Shown in pieces: positions 1 to 9,021 of a stretch of DNA of 64,000 nucleotides (its first letter is position 1; each line of letters starts with the position of its first letter). The notes under the pieces are model-generated. The model saw nothing but the letters and a program-made list of their open reading frames with translations, made no database searches and was not told where the DNA came from. Source of the DNA: Ornithinibacillus sp. 4-3 (GTDB taxonomy: Bacteria > Bacillota > Bacilli > Bacillales > Amphibacillaceae); the NCBI RefSeq assembly GCF_040958695.1, contig NZ_CP162599.1:468001-532000 (forward strand), in the 5' to 3' direction. Both the position numbers and the translations under genes were made by a program.

Positions 1-1743
1 TGTATCGTAATATATATCCTTAATATAACTAAATTCTTCGGTGATAAAATCTCCATTACGGAAAGGGACATAGCCTTTATGATTTTCAGAGAACATATCT
101 GTACCGAACAGAATATAATCTTGCGCTTTGATACCTAAGAGATGTAGCAAGGTTGGCATAGCATCTGTTTGTCCAGAGAATTTAGAAACAGTTCCCATTC
201 CTTCAACACCAGGAACTTTAATAATGAAAGGAACTCTTTGTAATTGTGCATATTTATATGGTGTAATTTCTTCACCAATAATTTCACTCATTGCTTCGTT
301 ATGATTTTCGGAAATTCCGTAATGATCTCCATATAAGAAAATAACCGAATCCTCATATAAACCTGATTCTTTTAAGTCCTCAAAGAATTTTTCTAATGCT
401 TCATCCATATAACGAGCTGTTTGGAAGTAACGATTTACAGAACTACTATTTGTTTCTGCAGGTGCAATCGTAGCGTCACCAGGATCGAGTAAATATGGGT
501 GATGATGTGTCAATGTCATAAGATGTGCATAGAACGGCTCAGGTAACGATTCTAAATATGGAATAGATTCCTCAAAGAATGGTTTATCCTTTAAACCATA
601 TCCAATAACTTGTTCTTCACTCATATCGTAATACGTATCATCAAAGAATAAATCAATCGCAAATTGTTTGTATATTTCATCACGATTCCAGAATGATTTA
701 CTGTCTCCGTGGAAAATTGCATTTGTATATTCTTGTTCTTGTTTCAAGATTGCTGGTAATGCTTGGTACGTATTTTTACTTCTTGTTACGAATGCAGCTC
801 CTTGTGGAAGCCCATATAAGGAGTTATCCATAATAAGTTCTGCATCAGCTGTTTTTCCTTGTTCGGTTTGATGGAAGAAATTTTCAAAATAGGTAAAGTC
901 TTTATTATCATTTATCAATGAATTTAAGAAAGGTGTTACTTCTTCCCCGTGAAGCTCATAATTAAGCAAGAAGGATTGGAAAGATTCTAAGTGAATCTTA
1001 ATAACATTCTTCCCTTCTGCTATACCAAAGAGTTCTTCATCTGGTGCTGCATATTTACTTCTTGTATAGTTTTCAACAACTGTTACATCACTACTATCAG
1101 CAAGTACACGCTGTGTGGATGATTTTAAACTTTGAATAGCATCATAGATTTGAAAATTATATGCGCCTAAATATTTTACAATGTAATTACGATCAAAAGT
1201 TCTTTCTAATAGCTGTGGTCTATCTGTTTCTGCTAAATGTAAATTGACAGTAAATGCCAGTGCGCCGGCAGTCAATATAATAGCAGGAGTTCTAAATTTC
1301 ATTCTACTAGTAGACCAATCTTTTCTACTCCAAATGAACAAAGCAATTAGAATAACAATGTCCATCAAGTAAAGCATGTCTGACCATTTTACTAGATCTG
1401 CAATACTAGAGCCTAAACTTCCAAAGTTACTTGTTTGTGTAAGGACTGGCAATGTAATAAAGTCGTTATTAAAACGATAAAAGACAAGGTTAGCGTATAA
1501 TAAAACACCCATAAACATTTGAATCAGAATTATCCATATACCCGCTCTTCTTCCTTTAGCAAATAATGCGATACCTAAGAAGATTAATGCTGAGCTTAAT
1601 GGATTAAAGAATAAAAGGAATTGTTGAAGCTTATTTTGGATCCCTAAGTCGAATTCGTTAACATAAATAAAATAGGATTTAAACCAGAGTAATACTACTG
1701 CAATTATAAAAAATCCCATTTTCGATTGAACGTATTTCTTCAT
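1..1743 (-). CDS. ltaS: Lipoteichoic acid synthase family protein (LtaS), 3' end outside window
   Basis: Polyglycerol-phosphate LTA synthase family: a membrane enzyme that moves glycerol phosphate from phosphatidylglycerol onto the growing lipoteichoic acid chain outside the cell. The 581 residues visible begin MKKYVQSK with several hydrophobic segments over roughly the first 170 residues, followed by an extracellular sulfatase-fold domain. The stretch HQTEQGKTADAEL holds the expected catalytic threonine, and FLYGDHYGI and the HHHPY segment fit the metal and substrate site. The ATG at 1741-1743 follows a purine-rich RBS. The C-terminus is cut by the window edge. LtaS, YfnI, YqgS and YvgJ paralogues cannot be told apart from this alone. 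Confidence 0.9.
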   Translation of the reverse strand, partial: MKKYVQSKMGFFIIAVVLLWFKSYFIYVNEFDLGIQNKLQQFLLFFNPLSSALIFLGIALFAKGRRAGIWIILIQMFMGVLLYANLVFYRFNNDFITLPVLTQTSNFGSLGSSIADLVKWSDMLYLMDIVILIALFIWSRKDWSTSRMKFRTPAIILTAGALAFTVNLHLAETDRPQLLERTFDRNYIVKYLGAYNFQIYDAIQSLKSSTQRVLADSSDVTVVENYTRSKYAAPDEELFGIAEGKNVIKIHLESFQSFLLNYELHGEEVTPFLNSLINDNKDFTYFENFFHQTEQGKTADAELIMDNSLYGLPQGAAFVTRSKNTYQALPAILKQEQEYTNAIFHGDSKSFWNRDEIYKQFAIDLFFDDTYYDMSEEQVIGYGLKDKPFFEESIPYLESLPEPFYAHLMTLTHHHPYLLDPGDATIAPAETNSSSVNRYFQTARYMDEALEKFFEDLKESGLYEDSVIFLYGDHYGISENHNEAMSEIIGEEITPYKYAQLQRVPFIIKVPGVEGMGTVSKFSGQTDAMPTLLHLLGIKAQDYILFGTDMFSENHKGYVPFRNGDFITEEFSYIKDIYYDT

Positions 1744-1906
1744 AACTTTCACCTCTTTTTCAACGAAGCATTCCTTTATCTCACTTACCAAAATTTAATA
1801 CTAACAAAAAACGATAATATAATCAATAATTTATAAAGAAGACGTAAAAAAATTGTAAAGCGAAAATATGAAATAGTGTGTACTAGGGGATATATCCATA
1901 AGAGGA

Positions 1907-2149
1907 TGTTCAAAAAGTTCAACAAAAATGACACGGCGAATAGGGGAACTTCGACTAAGTTCCAACACGTCCTGTGTTGAACGTCGAAGTCACCACATCG
2001 TGCGAAAGTCCGTTCATAAAAATGACGTCGCCTTAAACTTCCGACGCATACGATGTGCTACGACGTACAGGATGTACTAGTGCAGATGTTGCTCTCGTGA
2101 CGTTGCGAATTTAACCGATGACGGTCCTTTTTATCGCCCTTTTTGAACA
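1907..2149. repeat. Terminal-inverted-repeat element (MITE/REP-like), non-coding
   Basis: This 243-bp block in the gap 1744-2275 is bounded by perfect 11-bp inverted ends: TGTTCAAAAAG at 1907-1917 and CTTTTTGAACA at 2139-2149. Its interior is richer in CG-containing words than the flanks and has no ORF. The outer flanks also pair weakly (ATAGTGTGT near 1873 and ACACACTAT near 2151). This is typical of short non-autonomous dispersed elements. A collapsed relative seems to sit at 34159-34194. No target-site duplication could be fixed. Confidence 0.65.
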
Positions 2150-2228
2150 CACACACTATAAATAAATATTTTTTAAAAGGATAAACTATTTACGCAATTA
2201 AAATATGCGAAGAAAGAGAAGGCTATGA

Positions 2229-2268
2229 CAAAAAACAGCACTTAGAATTAGATCTAAGCGCTGTTAAA
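2229..2268 (-). terminator. Rho-independent terminator of the cotF-like gene
   Basis: On the minus strand the stem AACAGCGCTTAG pairs with CTAAGTGCTGTT (one mismatch) around a short loop, followed by a T-run. It lies just past the stop codon of the CotF-family gene. Confidence 0.8.
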
Positions 2269-2275
2269 AGTCTCT

Positions 2276-2890
2276 TTAATGTTGTGTTGGGCTAGAAACG
2301 GGAGCGTACTGATTTGTTAATATTTGCATATCTTGATTCGATAATTGAGGGACTTGATAATATTGATTTTTATTTTGATAAAGAAATATTTCATATGCCA
2401 TTTCAATGACATTAGGAATACTATCAGCAAATACGCGTCTTAGAACAGGGTTAGTTGCTTCTAAAGCTGATGCTGTTAATGCAGAAGCAATTCCCTTTTG
2501 ACCACCAATCATAAATCCAGATATACATTCATCGTTAATATTATTAACAGATTGCGCTGGAGATTTTGGCGCAGAAGCTTGCAGACCATAAGTAATATCA
2601 TTTGCTTGTTCCATCTGATATGATTGTGTCGGTGTCATAGGATCTTGTCCAGTCTTGAGTGTATCAACCATCGTATTGTACATTTGTGATAAAAATTGAC
2701 GATGGCGTTGATTCATTGCTAATAGTTCAGCATCCTGTGTATGGCCTTCATACATCACATATTGTTCCATACAGCCTATTACTGCACCAATAGTTTCTTG
2801 TGCATCCATCAGTTCATGACCACCATGATTCATCTGTGGTGGCATTTGATTAGAAGGTTGCATATTATTCTGTTGATTTAATGGTTTCAT
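2276..2890 (-). CDS. CotF-family spore coat protein
   Basis: A 204-residue cytosolic protein of the coat F family, laid down on the forespore surface in the mother cell. An N-terminal low-complexity segment rich in N, Q, M and P (about residues 1-25) precedes the helical CotF/ferritin-like domain (GGHELMDAQETIGAVIGCMEQY onward). The C-terminal part, GLQASAPKSPAQ onward, continues into a second helical stretch ending YQVPQLSNQDMQ. It is a single-gene unit on the minus strand with its own terminator. Family assignment rests on overall pattern. Which B. subtilis coat paralogue it matches is unclear. Confidence 0.75.
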   Translation of the reverse strand: MKPLNQQNNMQPSNQMPPQMNHGGHELMDAQETIGAVIGCMEQYVMYEGHTQDAELLAMNQRHRQFLSQMYNTMVDTLKTGQDPMTPTQSYQMEQANDITYGLQASAPKSPAQSVNNINDECISGFMIGGQKGIASALTASALEATNPVLRRVFADSIPNVIEMAYEIFLYQNKNQYYQVPQLSNQDMQILTNQYAPVSSPTQH

Positions 2891-3030
2891 TTATTTTCCT
2901 CCTTCATTATAATCGAAAGTATTTTTTACTAAATTTATTTTTTTATACATCAATTAAAGAAAAAGACTCATCATTGAAAGAGAGAATCAATTATTGTTAC
3001 AATAAAATGGAGAAAGGAAGGTTGACAATT

Positions 3031-4329
3031 ATGAAGAGATTTTTACAAGCAATGCTTGTAGTTATGTTTTTATTTATGTTAATTGGATGTAGTGATAAAA
3101 ATTCAGAAGAAACAGAAGATCAGGATGAAGAGGAAGTGAATATATCAGGTCATTGGACAGGAGCCATTCATTTACCTGGTCAACCTTTACATATTGCTTT
3201 AACAATAGATGGAGCAGATGAGGGAGACATGAGTATTCCGATGCAGGGTATTGAGGGGGCTAACAGTCTTCCAGTAGATACATTAAAAATAGAAGAAGAT
3301 AAAGTGACGATTACAGTTAACTTACAAGGCAGTATCCTCAGTTTAGAAGGAGCTGTGGAAGAGGGAGAATTTAAAGGTGATTTTACACAAAATGGACAAA
3401 CATTTCCCTTTACTTTATATGAAAGAGAAGAAACAGAAGGAGAATTTCTTTCTGTGGAAACAGCTATTGGGACACTTAATGGAGAGCTAGAGTTACCAGA
3501 AGGTGATGGACCATTTCCAGTAATGATTATTATTCCGGGGTCTGGACCTACAGACCGTAATGGAAATACGGCGATGGGAGATAATGATGGACTAAAACAG
3601 ATAGCAGAGCAATTAGCAACAGAAGGAATTGCTTCTCTACGTTATGATAAGCGTGGCGCTGGTAAAAATAAGGAAGCGGTAGGCGAGGAAGTGGATATTA
3701 ACTTCACGCAATTTACAGATGACGCACAGGCATGGGTAGAATTACTAACAGAAGATGAACGATTTACAAGTGTAGGGATTATCGGACATAGCCAAGGTTC
3801 ATTGGAAGGAATGGTAACAGCTCAAAGCAATGATGTGGATGTATTTATTTCATTGGCGGGAATAGGAAGAGGAATGGATGAGGTGTTATATGAGCAATTG
3901 CAAGCGCAATTGCCAGAGGGGTTGCTAGAAGAAAGTGAAGAGATTCTACAACAATTAAAGCAAGGAAAAGCAGTTGCTGAAATTTCCCCAGAACTGCAAG
4001 CGATATTCCGACCATCTGTTCAACCATTTCTAATTTCTATGATGCAGCTTAATCCTACTGAGGAATTGGAGAAATTAACAATTCCAGTAATGCTCGTAAA
4101 TGGAGAGCGTGATATACAGGTGCCTGCTACAGATGCTGAGATATTACATGAAGCAAAACCAGATACAGAGCTACTGATTTTAGAAAATATGAATCATGTG
4201 TTAAAGGATACAACGGAAGATATTCAGGATAACTATTTAACCTATTCTAACCCTACGCTACCAGTAGCAGATGGACTAATGGATGGAATGATACAATTTT
4301 TAAAGGAGAATAATTTTATAGAAGAATAG
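3031..4329 (+). CDS. Alpha/beta-hydrolase lipoprotein (S33-like)
   Basis: A 432-residue exported lipoprotein. Signal peptide MKRFLQAMLVVMFLFML ends in lipobox LIGC. An N-terminal beta-rich domain (about residues 35-140, beginning SGHWTGAIHLPG) is followed by an alpha/beta-hydrolase domain with oxyanion segment GSGPTDRNG, nucleophile elbow GHSQGS, acid region NGERDIQVPATD and histidine in MNHVLKD. These complete a Ser-Asp-His triad. The start at 3031 was chosen because AAAGGAAG lies 10 bases upstream and the lipoprotein signal begins there. An upstream in-frame ATG at 2881 has no such support. Substrate unknown: likely an esterase or peptidase. Confidence 0.8.
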   Translation: MKRFLQAMLVVMFLFMLIGCSDKNSEETEDQDEEEVNISGHWTGAIHLPGQPLHIALTIDGADEGDMSIPMQGIEGANSLPVDTLKIEEDKVTITVNLQGSILSLEGAVEEGEFKGDFTQNGQTFPFTLYEREETEGEFLSVETAIGTLNGELELPEGDGPFPVMIIIPGSGPTDRNGNTAMGDNDGLKQIAEQLATEGIASLRYDKRGAGKNKEAVGEEVDINFTQFTDDAQAWVELLTEDERFTSVGIIGHSQGSLEGMVTAQSNDVDVFISLAGIGRGMDEVLYEQLQAQLPEGLLEESEEILQQLKQGKAVAEISPELQAIFRPSVQPFLISMMQLNPTEELEKLTIPVMLVNGERDIQVPATDAEILHEAKPDTELLILENMNHVLKDTTEDIQDNYLTYSNPTLPVADGLMDGMIQFLKENNFIEE

Positions 4330-4353
4330 CCGGAGATTGTTGCAAGATTGATA

Positions 4354-4390
4354 AATGCAGGGGAGCAAATCTGATCCCCTGCATTTCTTA
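4354..4390. terminator. Bidirectional terminator hairpin
   Basis: TGCAGGGG at 4356-4363 pairs perfectly with CCCCTGCA at 4376-4383. It lies between convergent genes (the hydrolase on plus, a membrane protein on minus), with short T-rich tracts on both sides. Confidence 0.7.
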
Positions 4391-4774
4391 CTAATCTTCC
4401 TTCATAAAAGTTAAAATCAAAAAGAAGACAAAGCTTAATAATAAAATAGTTCCACCAACGATAAAGAAAATGGTTGTAAACACACCATCTATACCAAATG
4501 GTTTCGTATAGTAAAGCCACATTCCAGCGGTTAAACCGATAGAACCTACAATAGCAGTAATTACATGTAGCTTAGCAATAAGTCCGTCTTTGGGTGCGAA
4601 GACTTTATAATAAACTGCCCATGCAAATAGAGTTAACCAACCAACTACAAGAATATGTGCATGAAGTGTTTTGAAGGCGTAGCCACCACTTCCTGCCATA
4701 TGTGAACCTAGGAAAGCTCCAATCAATGCGAATACTGCAGAAAAACGAAGTAAAATTTTACTGTAATTATTCAT
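4391..4774 (-). CDS. Small four-TM membrane protein, cytochrome oxidase subunit I-like
   Basis: A 127-residue membrane protein with four predicted helices (about 8-28, 38-60, 68-88 and 98-123). The second helix begins with the paired histidines of LHAHILVVGWLTLF, which resembles haem-binding helices of cbb3-type oxidase subunit I. Small proteins of this type in Bacillaceae are often labelled cytochrome-c oxidase. No other oxidase subunit is nearby, so a role as a small haem or quinone protein is inference. It starts 13 bases after the exoA stop on the same strand and could be co-transcribed with upstream sequence only. Confidence 0.55.
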   Translation of the reverse strand: MNNYSKILLRFSAVFALIGAFLGSHMAGSGGYAFKTLHAHILVVGWLTLFAWAVYYKVFAPKDGLIAKLHVITAIVGSIGLTAGMWLYYTKPFGIDGVFTTIFFIVGGTILLLSFVFFLILTFMKED

Positions 4775-4787
4775 CTTTTTTCTCCTT

Positions 4788-5549
4788 TTATATGTTTTTA
4801 TTTAGTTCAAGAACAATAGGGCAATGATCGCTACCAAGAACCTTCGCGTGTATTAGGGAATCCTTGAGCATTGGTGTTAATTGTTCAGAAATGATAAAGT
4901 AGTCAATTCTCCAACCAATATTACGTTCTCGAACTTTCGACATATAGCTCCACCATGTATAAAGTCCATCTGTCTCTGGATAGAAATAACGCAATGTATC
5001 CACAAATCCATGATCAAGTAAACGACTCATTTTCTCGCGTTCCTCTATAGTAAATCCAGAATTTCCTTTATTAGTTTTATAGTTTCGAATATCGATTTCC
5101 TGATGTGCTACATTCAAATCTCCACAATAAATAACTGGCTTCTTCTCATTTAATTGCTGTAGATGGATAAATAGCTCATCCTCCCATGCTAAACGAAAGG
5201 GTAAGCGCGCAAGGGTGCGTTGGGCATTGGGGGTGTATACATTGACAAGATAAAAATCTTCAAATTCTAGATTAATAATTCGCCCTTCATCTTCTGTATT
5301 TTTATCTCCTAAACCATATGTAACGGCTAAAGGTTTTCGTTTCGTAAAGACAGCTGTGCCAGCATAGCCTTTCTTTAAGGCATAGTTCCAATATTGGTAA
5401 TAACCCTCTAAAGGTAATTTAATTTGGCCTTCCTGTACCTTTGTTTCTTGAAGGCAGAAGATATCTGCATCTACTTCTTTAAAGTAATCTAAGAACCCTT
5501 TTCGTACACAGGCACGAATGCCATTTACATTCCAAGAAATAATTTTCAT
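4788..5549 (-). CDS. exoA: Exodeoxyribonuclease III / AP endonuclease
   Basis: A 253-residue cytosolic enzyme that cleaves DNA at abasic sites and removes 3' blocking groups in base-excision repair. All family signatures are present in order: SWNVNGIRACVRKGF, DIFCLQETKVQ (catalytic Glu), NVYTPNAQ, YCGDLNVAHQEID (Asp, Asn), WRIDYFIIS and GSDHCPI (Asp-His). Its length matches B. subtilis ExoA. The start follows an AGGA-type RBS near 5556. No neighbour suggests a specialised role. Confidence 0.95.
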   Translation of the reverse strand: MKIISWNVNGIRACVRKGFLDYFKEVDADIFCLQETKVQEGQIKLPLEGYYQYWNYALKKGYAGTAVFTKRKPLAVTYGLGDKNTEDEGRIINLEFEDFYLVNVYTPNAQRTLARLPFRLAWEDELFIHLQQLNEKKPVIYCGDLNVAHQEIDIRNYKTNKGNSGFTIEEREKMSRLLDHGFVDTLRYFYPETDGLYTWWSYMSKVRERNIGWRIDYFIISEQLTPMLKDSLIHAKVLGSDHCPIVLELNKNI

Positions 5550-5748
5550 AATCTAATCCTTTCTAAACTATAAGCTATGAATTCTAGTTGAAATTATTGT
5601 AATGATAACATGGTAATTTATATTTGATTTTATCATAACATAGAGCCTTCAACCTGTTCGCCAAGTAAGAAAAGAGGGAATATTTTCACTTGATAAATAA
5701 TAACGAATATTCAATGTCAGAATGCGGAAAAATGTTTGTATTTTTACG

Positions 5749-5777
5749 TTGAATTTTTGCTAATTTAGTATTATTAT
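5749..5777 (+). promoter_or_regulatory. Sigma-A-type promoter for the peptide-binding lipoprotein
   Basis: TTGAAT at 5749-5754, a 17-base spacer and TATTAT at 5772-5777. The rest of the gap 5550-5913 is AT-rich, with an untranslated leader of about 130 bases and no obvious riboswitch. Confidence 0.5.
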
Positions 5778-5913
5778 AGGAAAGTGATTTGTAAATCAGA
5801 ACATTATTTACTTATCCAACAAATAAATCATCTAAGTGAAAACATATTAAATACATAGCATTTTATGGGGATGTTAGAAGTTAGATGGGATATCAACTAG
5901 GGGGAACAGGTTA

Positions 5914-7467
5914 ATGAAAAAGCTTTTCATATTATTGGCGCTAATGATGTTAACTATTTTAGCTGCTTGTGGATCTGATACAGATAGTAAAGGATCATCT
6001 GGATCAAATAGTGGAGATGATGTTTCTAAGCTTCGAGTAGCACTTGATACTCAGCCACCAACATTAGATCCTCATATGTCTTCTTCAATGGCGATGTCAA
6101 ATGTTACAAGAACAATATTTGAATCTCTAGTAACAGTTAATACAGAGAATGAAATTGTTCCACAGCTTGCAGAGTCTTATGATAGAAGTGAAGATGGTAA
6201 AACATACACATTTAAATTACGTGAAGGCGTATTATTCCATAATGGTAAAGAAATGAAGGCGGAAGATGTTGCTGCTTCTATGAACCGTTGGGCAGAATTA
6301 AACTCTTCAGTACCTGAATTTGTTAAAAACTCTGAGTTCGTCGTAGTAGATGACTACACAGTAGACTTCGTATTAGAAGAGCCATCTGCCATTGCAATTC
6401 AAGTTTTAGCTAAAGATAAGTACTATGGTGCAATTATTCCTAAAGAATCAATTGATGAAGCATCAGAAACAGGAATCACTGAATATATTGGAACAGGTCC
6501 TTATGAATTTGTTGAATGGAAGCAAGATCAATATATTCTTCAAAAGAAATTTGACGATTATGTATCTGTAGATTTTGAAGCAGACGGGCTATCAGGAAAG
6601 AAAGAAGCATTAATTGATGAGATTTATTTTGAAGTAGTGCCTGATTCATCTACACAGGTTGCTGGAATTCGTTCTGGTGAATATGATGTAGTATTAGGTA
6701 TTCCTGGTGAGCAGTATGAAATGTTACAAAATGATGATTCATTCAACACATTTGTTTCAACAAAAGGGCATTCAGCATTATTCTTTAACAAACTTGATGG
6801 TGTATTTACAGATGTGAAAATGCGTCAGGCAGTTAATGCGGCACTTGACTTAGAATCGATTATGATTGGTGGTTATGGTAACCCTGATTTAATTGACTTA
6901 AATTCAAGCTATGAACAAGGCTTCTGGTACAGTGAAGCAGGTAAAGAATTCTATAATGAACATGATTTAGATAAGGCGAAGAAATTAGTAGAAGAATCTG
7001 GTTATGATGGTGAGCCTATTAAATTCGTAACAACAAGAGATTACGAAGAATATTATAACCAAGCGATTATTATTCAAGAACAATTAGAAAAAGTTGGAAT
7101 TAAAGTGGATATCGAAGTTTATGACTGGCCAACTCGTGGTGAAAAACTAGAAGATCCAGCGAACTGGGATTTATCTATGACAGTTGCAACAAATAAACCA
7201 ACTCCAATTGAGCATATTTATTTAAATCCAGACTATGTTAATGGTCCTGAAGATGAGAAAACAGCTGATTTAATTCATAAAATGGTAGTAGCTGAAACTT
7301 TAGAAGAAGCGAAAGCAACATGGGATGAATTACAAGGCTACCTTTGGGAATACTTAACAATTGTTAAAATCGGTGACACGATGGATTTAACTGCAGCAAA
7401 AAGCTCTATTAAAAACTTCCAATATATTGGTGGTCCAGTACTTTGGAATATTAGTTTAGAAGATTAA
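5914..7467 (+). CDS. ABC transporter substrate-binding lipoprotein, family 5 (peptide)
   Basis: A 517-residue extracytoplasmic solute receptor of the DppE/OppA class. Signal peptide MKKLFILLALMMLTILAAC has a lipobox (LAAC) and is followed by a Ser/Gly linker. The SBP_bac_5 core follows: PPTLDPHMSSSMA, the TFKLREGVLFHNGKEM signature near residues 105-120, YIGTGPYEFVEWKQDQY, and the C-terminal WDELQGYLWEYL. No permease or ATPase genes adjoin it, so it must use a transporter encoded elsewhere. A close paralogue lies at 25384-26946, with the same GTGP(Y/F)(E/K)F-EWKQDQYI block. A terminator follows directly. Confidence 0.9.
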   Translation: MKKLFILLALMMLTILAACGSDTDSKGSSGSNSGDDVSKLRVALDTQPPTLDPHMSSSMAMSNVTRTIFESLVTVNTENEIVPQLAESYDRSEDGKTYTFKLREGVLFHNGKEMKAEDVAASMNRWAELNSSVPEFVKNSEFVVVDDYTVDFVLEEPSAIAIQVLAKDKYYGAIIPKESIDEASETGITEYIGTGPYEFVEWKQDQYILQKKFDDYVSVDFEADGLSGKKEALIDEIYFEVVPDSSTQVAGIRSGEYDVVLGIPGEQYEMLQNDDSFNTFVSTKGHSALFFNKLDGVFTDVKMRQAVNAALDLESIMIGGYGNPDLIDLNSSYEQGFWYSEAGKEFYNEHDLDKAKKLVEESGYDGEPIKFVTTRDYEEYYNQAIIIQEQLEKVGIKVDIEVYDWPTRGEKLEDPANWDLSMTVATNKPTPIEHIYLNPDYVNGPEDEKTADLIHKMVVAETLEEAKATWDELQGYLWEYLTIVKIGDTMDLTAAKSSIKNFQYIGGPVLWNISLED

Positions 7468-7514
7468 TTTATAATATAACAGGGCTAGGACAAAGCTGGT
7501 CTTAAAATGGACGG

Positions 7515-7557
7515 AAAAGCTGATGTTACCTTTAAAAAGGTGAACATCAGCTTTTTT
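7515..7557 (+). terminator. Rho-independent terminator
   Basis: AAAGCTGATGTTACC pairs with GGTGAACATCAGCTTT across a short A-rich loop, then a T-run, 48 bases after the lipoprotein gene. Confidence 0.9.
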
Positions 7558-7609
7558 CATTAGGAATAAAATGTATTTCTTTATGTTTGTGATTCACTGA
7601 TTCTATATG

Positions 7610-8533
7610 CTAGTTTACTATGTGTATACTTTTCTTATTTTCTACATAAATACTATATATTCCCATAATAAATAATAAAGTAATCCCCCCAAGACTTGGC
7701 AAGGACAATTCAATTCGAGAATCAATAAGTTGAAATATAAAAGTAAAGACTGGGATGAAGCATAGGGACATCATCACCATAAATGTATTTGTATATTGAA
7801 TCCCCTTTTGTAATAAATACATAGGTAATAGAACACCAAAGAAAGGGACAAATAAAATCCAACTAATGTTTTCTTGAAAATAAGGTGAAATCGAATCATA
7901 TGTAAGAATAAGTGATACAACTACAATACCAATAAAACGATTAGCTAAAATCATAGAGCTCGTCCAACCGATTTCATTCAATTGTTTTGAATAAACCGAA
8001 CAAAGTACTGCACCTACACCACATAAAATACTACCAGTTATGGCTAGAAAAGTTTCTATGGAAAACAGTAGTCCCACTCCTGAATTTCCACTTAGAACAA
8101 TCCAAATCAGAATCATAGATGCAAGCAGTGTGCCTACAGCAATAATCCATTGAGTCGTTATAACCGACTGTTTCTGTAACACCAATATCATTAAGATAAA
8201 TATCGGTCCAATTCCCATTTGTAATGAACTAACTATAGCTGGCTCTATATATTTTAATGCATAATAAAATCCCATAAACGTAATGATTGATGCTAAATTT
8301 AATTTGAGTAGTGGTTTATAAGTGACTTTCCATTGTCGATCCACTTTTTGCCGTAAATAAAAAAATTGAAAATAAAGTGAAGTGATTAAAAAACTAATAC
8401 CTGTAAATAAAAAAGGATGAATGGTCTGCACTTTATTAGCATAAAAAACTTGGTTAAGTGAAGTTAATAATGCAGAACCTAGTAAAACGAAAACACCTAG
8501 TTTAAAAGTATTTCTTTTAACGGTTGTCTCCAT
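7610..8533 (-). CDS. EamA/DMT-family transporter under leucine T-box control
   Basis: A 307-residue inner-membrane protein with ten predicted helices in two EamA repeats (about 12-150 and 163-300), as in the drug/metabolite transporter superfamily. The internal segment ALKYIEPAIVSSLQMGIGPIF is typical of the first repeat. The RBS AAGGAGG sits 9 bases before the ATG. The leader at 8555-8770 is a T-box with a CTC (Leu) specifier, so expression should rise when tRNA-Leu is uncharged. That suggests uptake of leucine or another branched-chain metabolite, though EamA proteins may also export. Direction and substrate are inference. Confidence 0.85.
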   Translation of the reverse strand: METTVKRNTFKLGVFVLLGSALLTSLNQVFYANKVQTIHPFLFTGISFLITSLYFQFFYLRQKVDRQWKVTYKPLLKLNLASIITFMGFYYALKYIEPAIVSSLQMGIGPIFILMILVLQKQSVITTQWIIAVGTLLASMILIWIVLSGNSGVGLLFSIETFLAITGSILCGVGAVLCSVYSKQLNEIGWTSSMILANRFIGIVVVSLILTYDSISPYFQENISWILFVPFFGVLLPMYLLQKGIQYTNTFMVMMSLCFIPVFTFIFQLIDSRIELSLPSLGGITLLFIMGIYSIYVENKKSIHIVN

Positions 8534-8554
8534 AAAAATACCTCCTTATATAAA

Positions 8555-8770
8555 TAAAAAAACTTCATCTCAATTAAGAGACGAAGTTCAATTCGCGGTA
8601 CCACTCTACTTTGGTTAAAAATTAACCCACTCAAACTATAACGGTAGCTGCCGTTTCTGCTTACTATTATTTCAGCAAAAAAACTCCTGGACGAGTTCAG
8701 GAATATATGGACTGTTTTTCACCAAACAACAGCTCTCTAACCCAATACAAATTCCTTACTACTTCCAATC
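8555..8770 (-). promoter_or_regulatory. T-box riboswitch, leucine specifier (CTC)
   Basis: Read on the minus strand. The T-box core GAGTGGTACCGCG (8601-8589 region) precedes a terminator stem AACTTCGTCTC/GAGATGAAGTT and a T-run. Stem I is clear: TTGGA pairs with TCCAG, and AGGAAT with ATTCCT. The internal loop between them carries GAACTCG on its 3' side, giving specifier CTC at 8693-8695. The AGAGAG motif lies in the distal part. The T of TGGT fits the discriminator A of tRNA-Leu. Confidence 0.88.
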
Positions 8771-8798
8771 AAAGTTTAATTTTATATATTGAATATAT

Positions 8799-8827
8799 AT
8801 CATAGTTTATTCATTCATGTAAGTCAA
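8799..8827 (-). promoter_or_regulatory. Promoter of the leucine T-box/EamA unit
   Basis: On the minus strand TTGACT (8827-8822), a 17-base spacer and TATGAT (8804-8799), about 30 bases before stem I. Confidence 0.75.
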
Positions 8828-8939
8828 TTTGTGAACTGATGGCGTGAACCTATGTGTTCTAAAACTGTCATCAATTAGTCTCGGTTATAATCCGATTATT
8901 CAGGTCCTGATGCTCGTATGAAAAGATAAAAGAAGGGTT

Positions 8940-8968
8940 TTGTAGTAATTTTAAAAGTGTGCCATAAT
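8940..8968 (+). promoter_or_regulatory. Candidate promoter of bceRS
   Basis: TTGTAG at 8940-8945, a 17-base spacer and CATAAT at 8963-8968, about 55 bases before the bceR ATG. Confidence 0.4.
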
Positions 8969-9021
8969 TTATTTACATGACAAAAGATGCACTTTTACTT
9001 CAAAAAGAAGGAGGAGTACAG

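Noticed and set aside
668..871. 67-codon open frame on the plus strand
   Set aside because: It lies inside the lipoteichoic acid synthase gene on the other strand and has no RBS or family pattern.
2881..3030. N-terminal extension of the lipoprotein hydrolase from ATG 2881
   Set aside because: It overlaps the cotF-like gene start, lacks an RBS and would bury the lipoprotein signal peptide.
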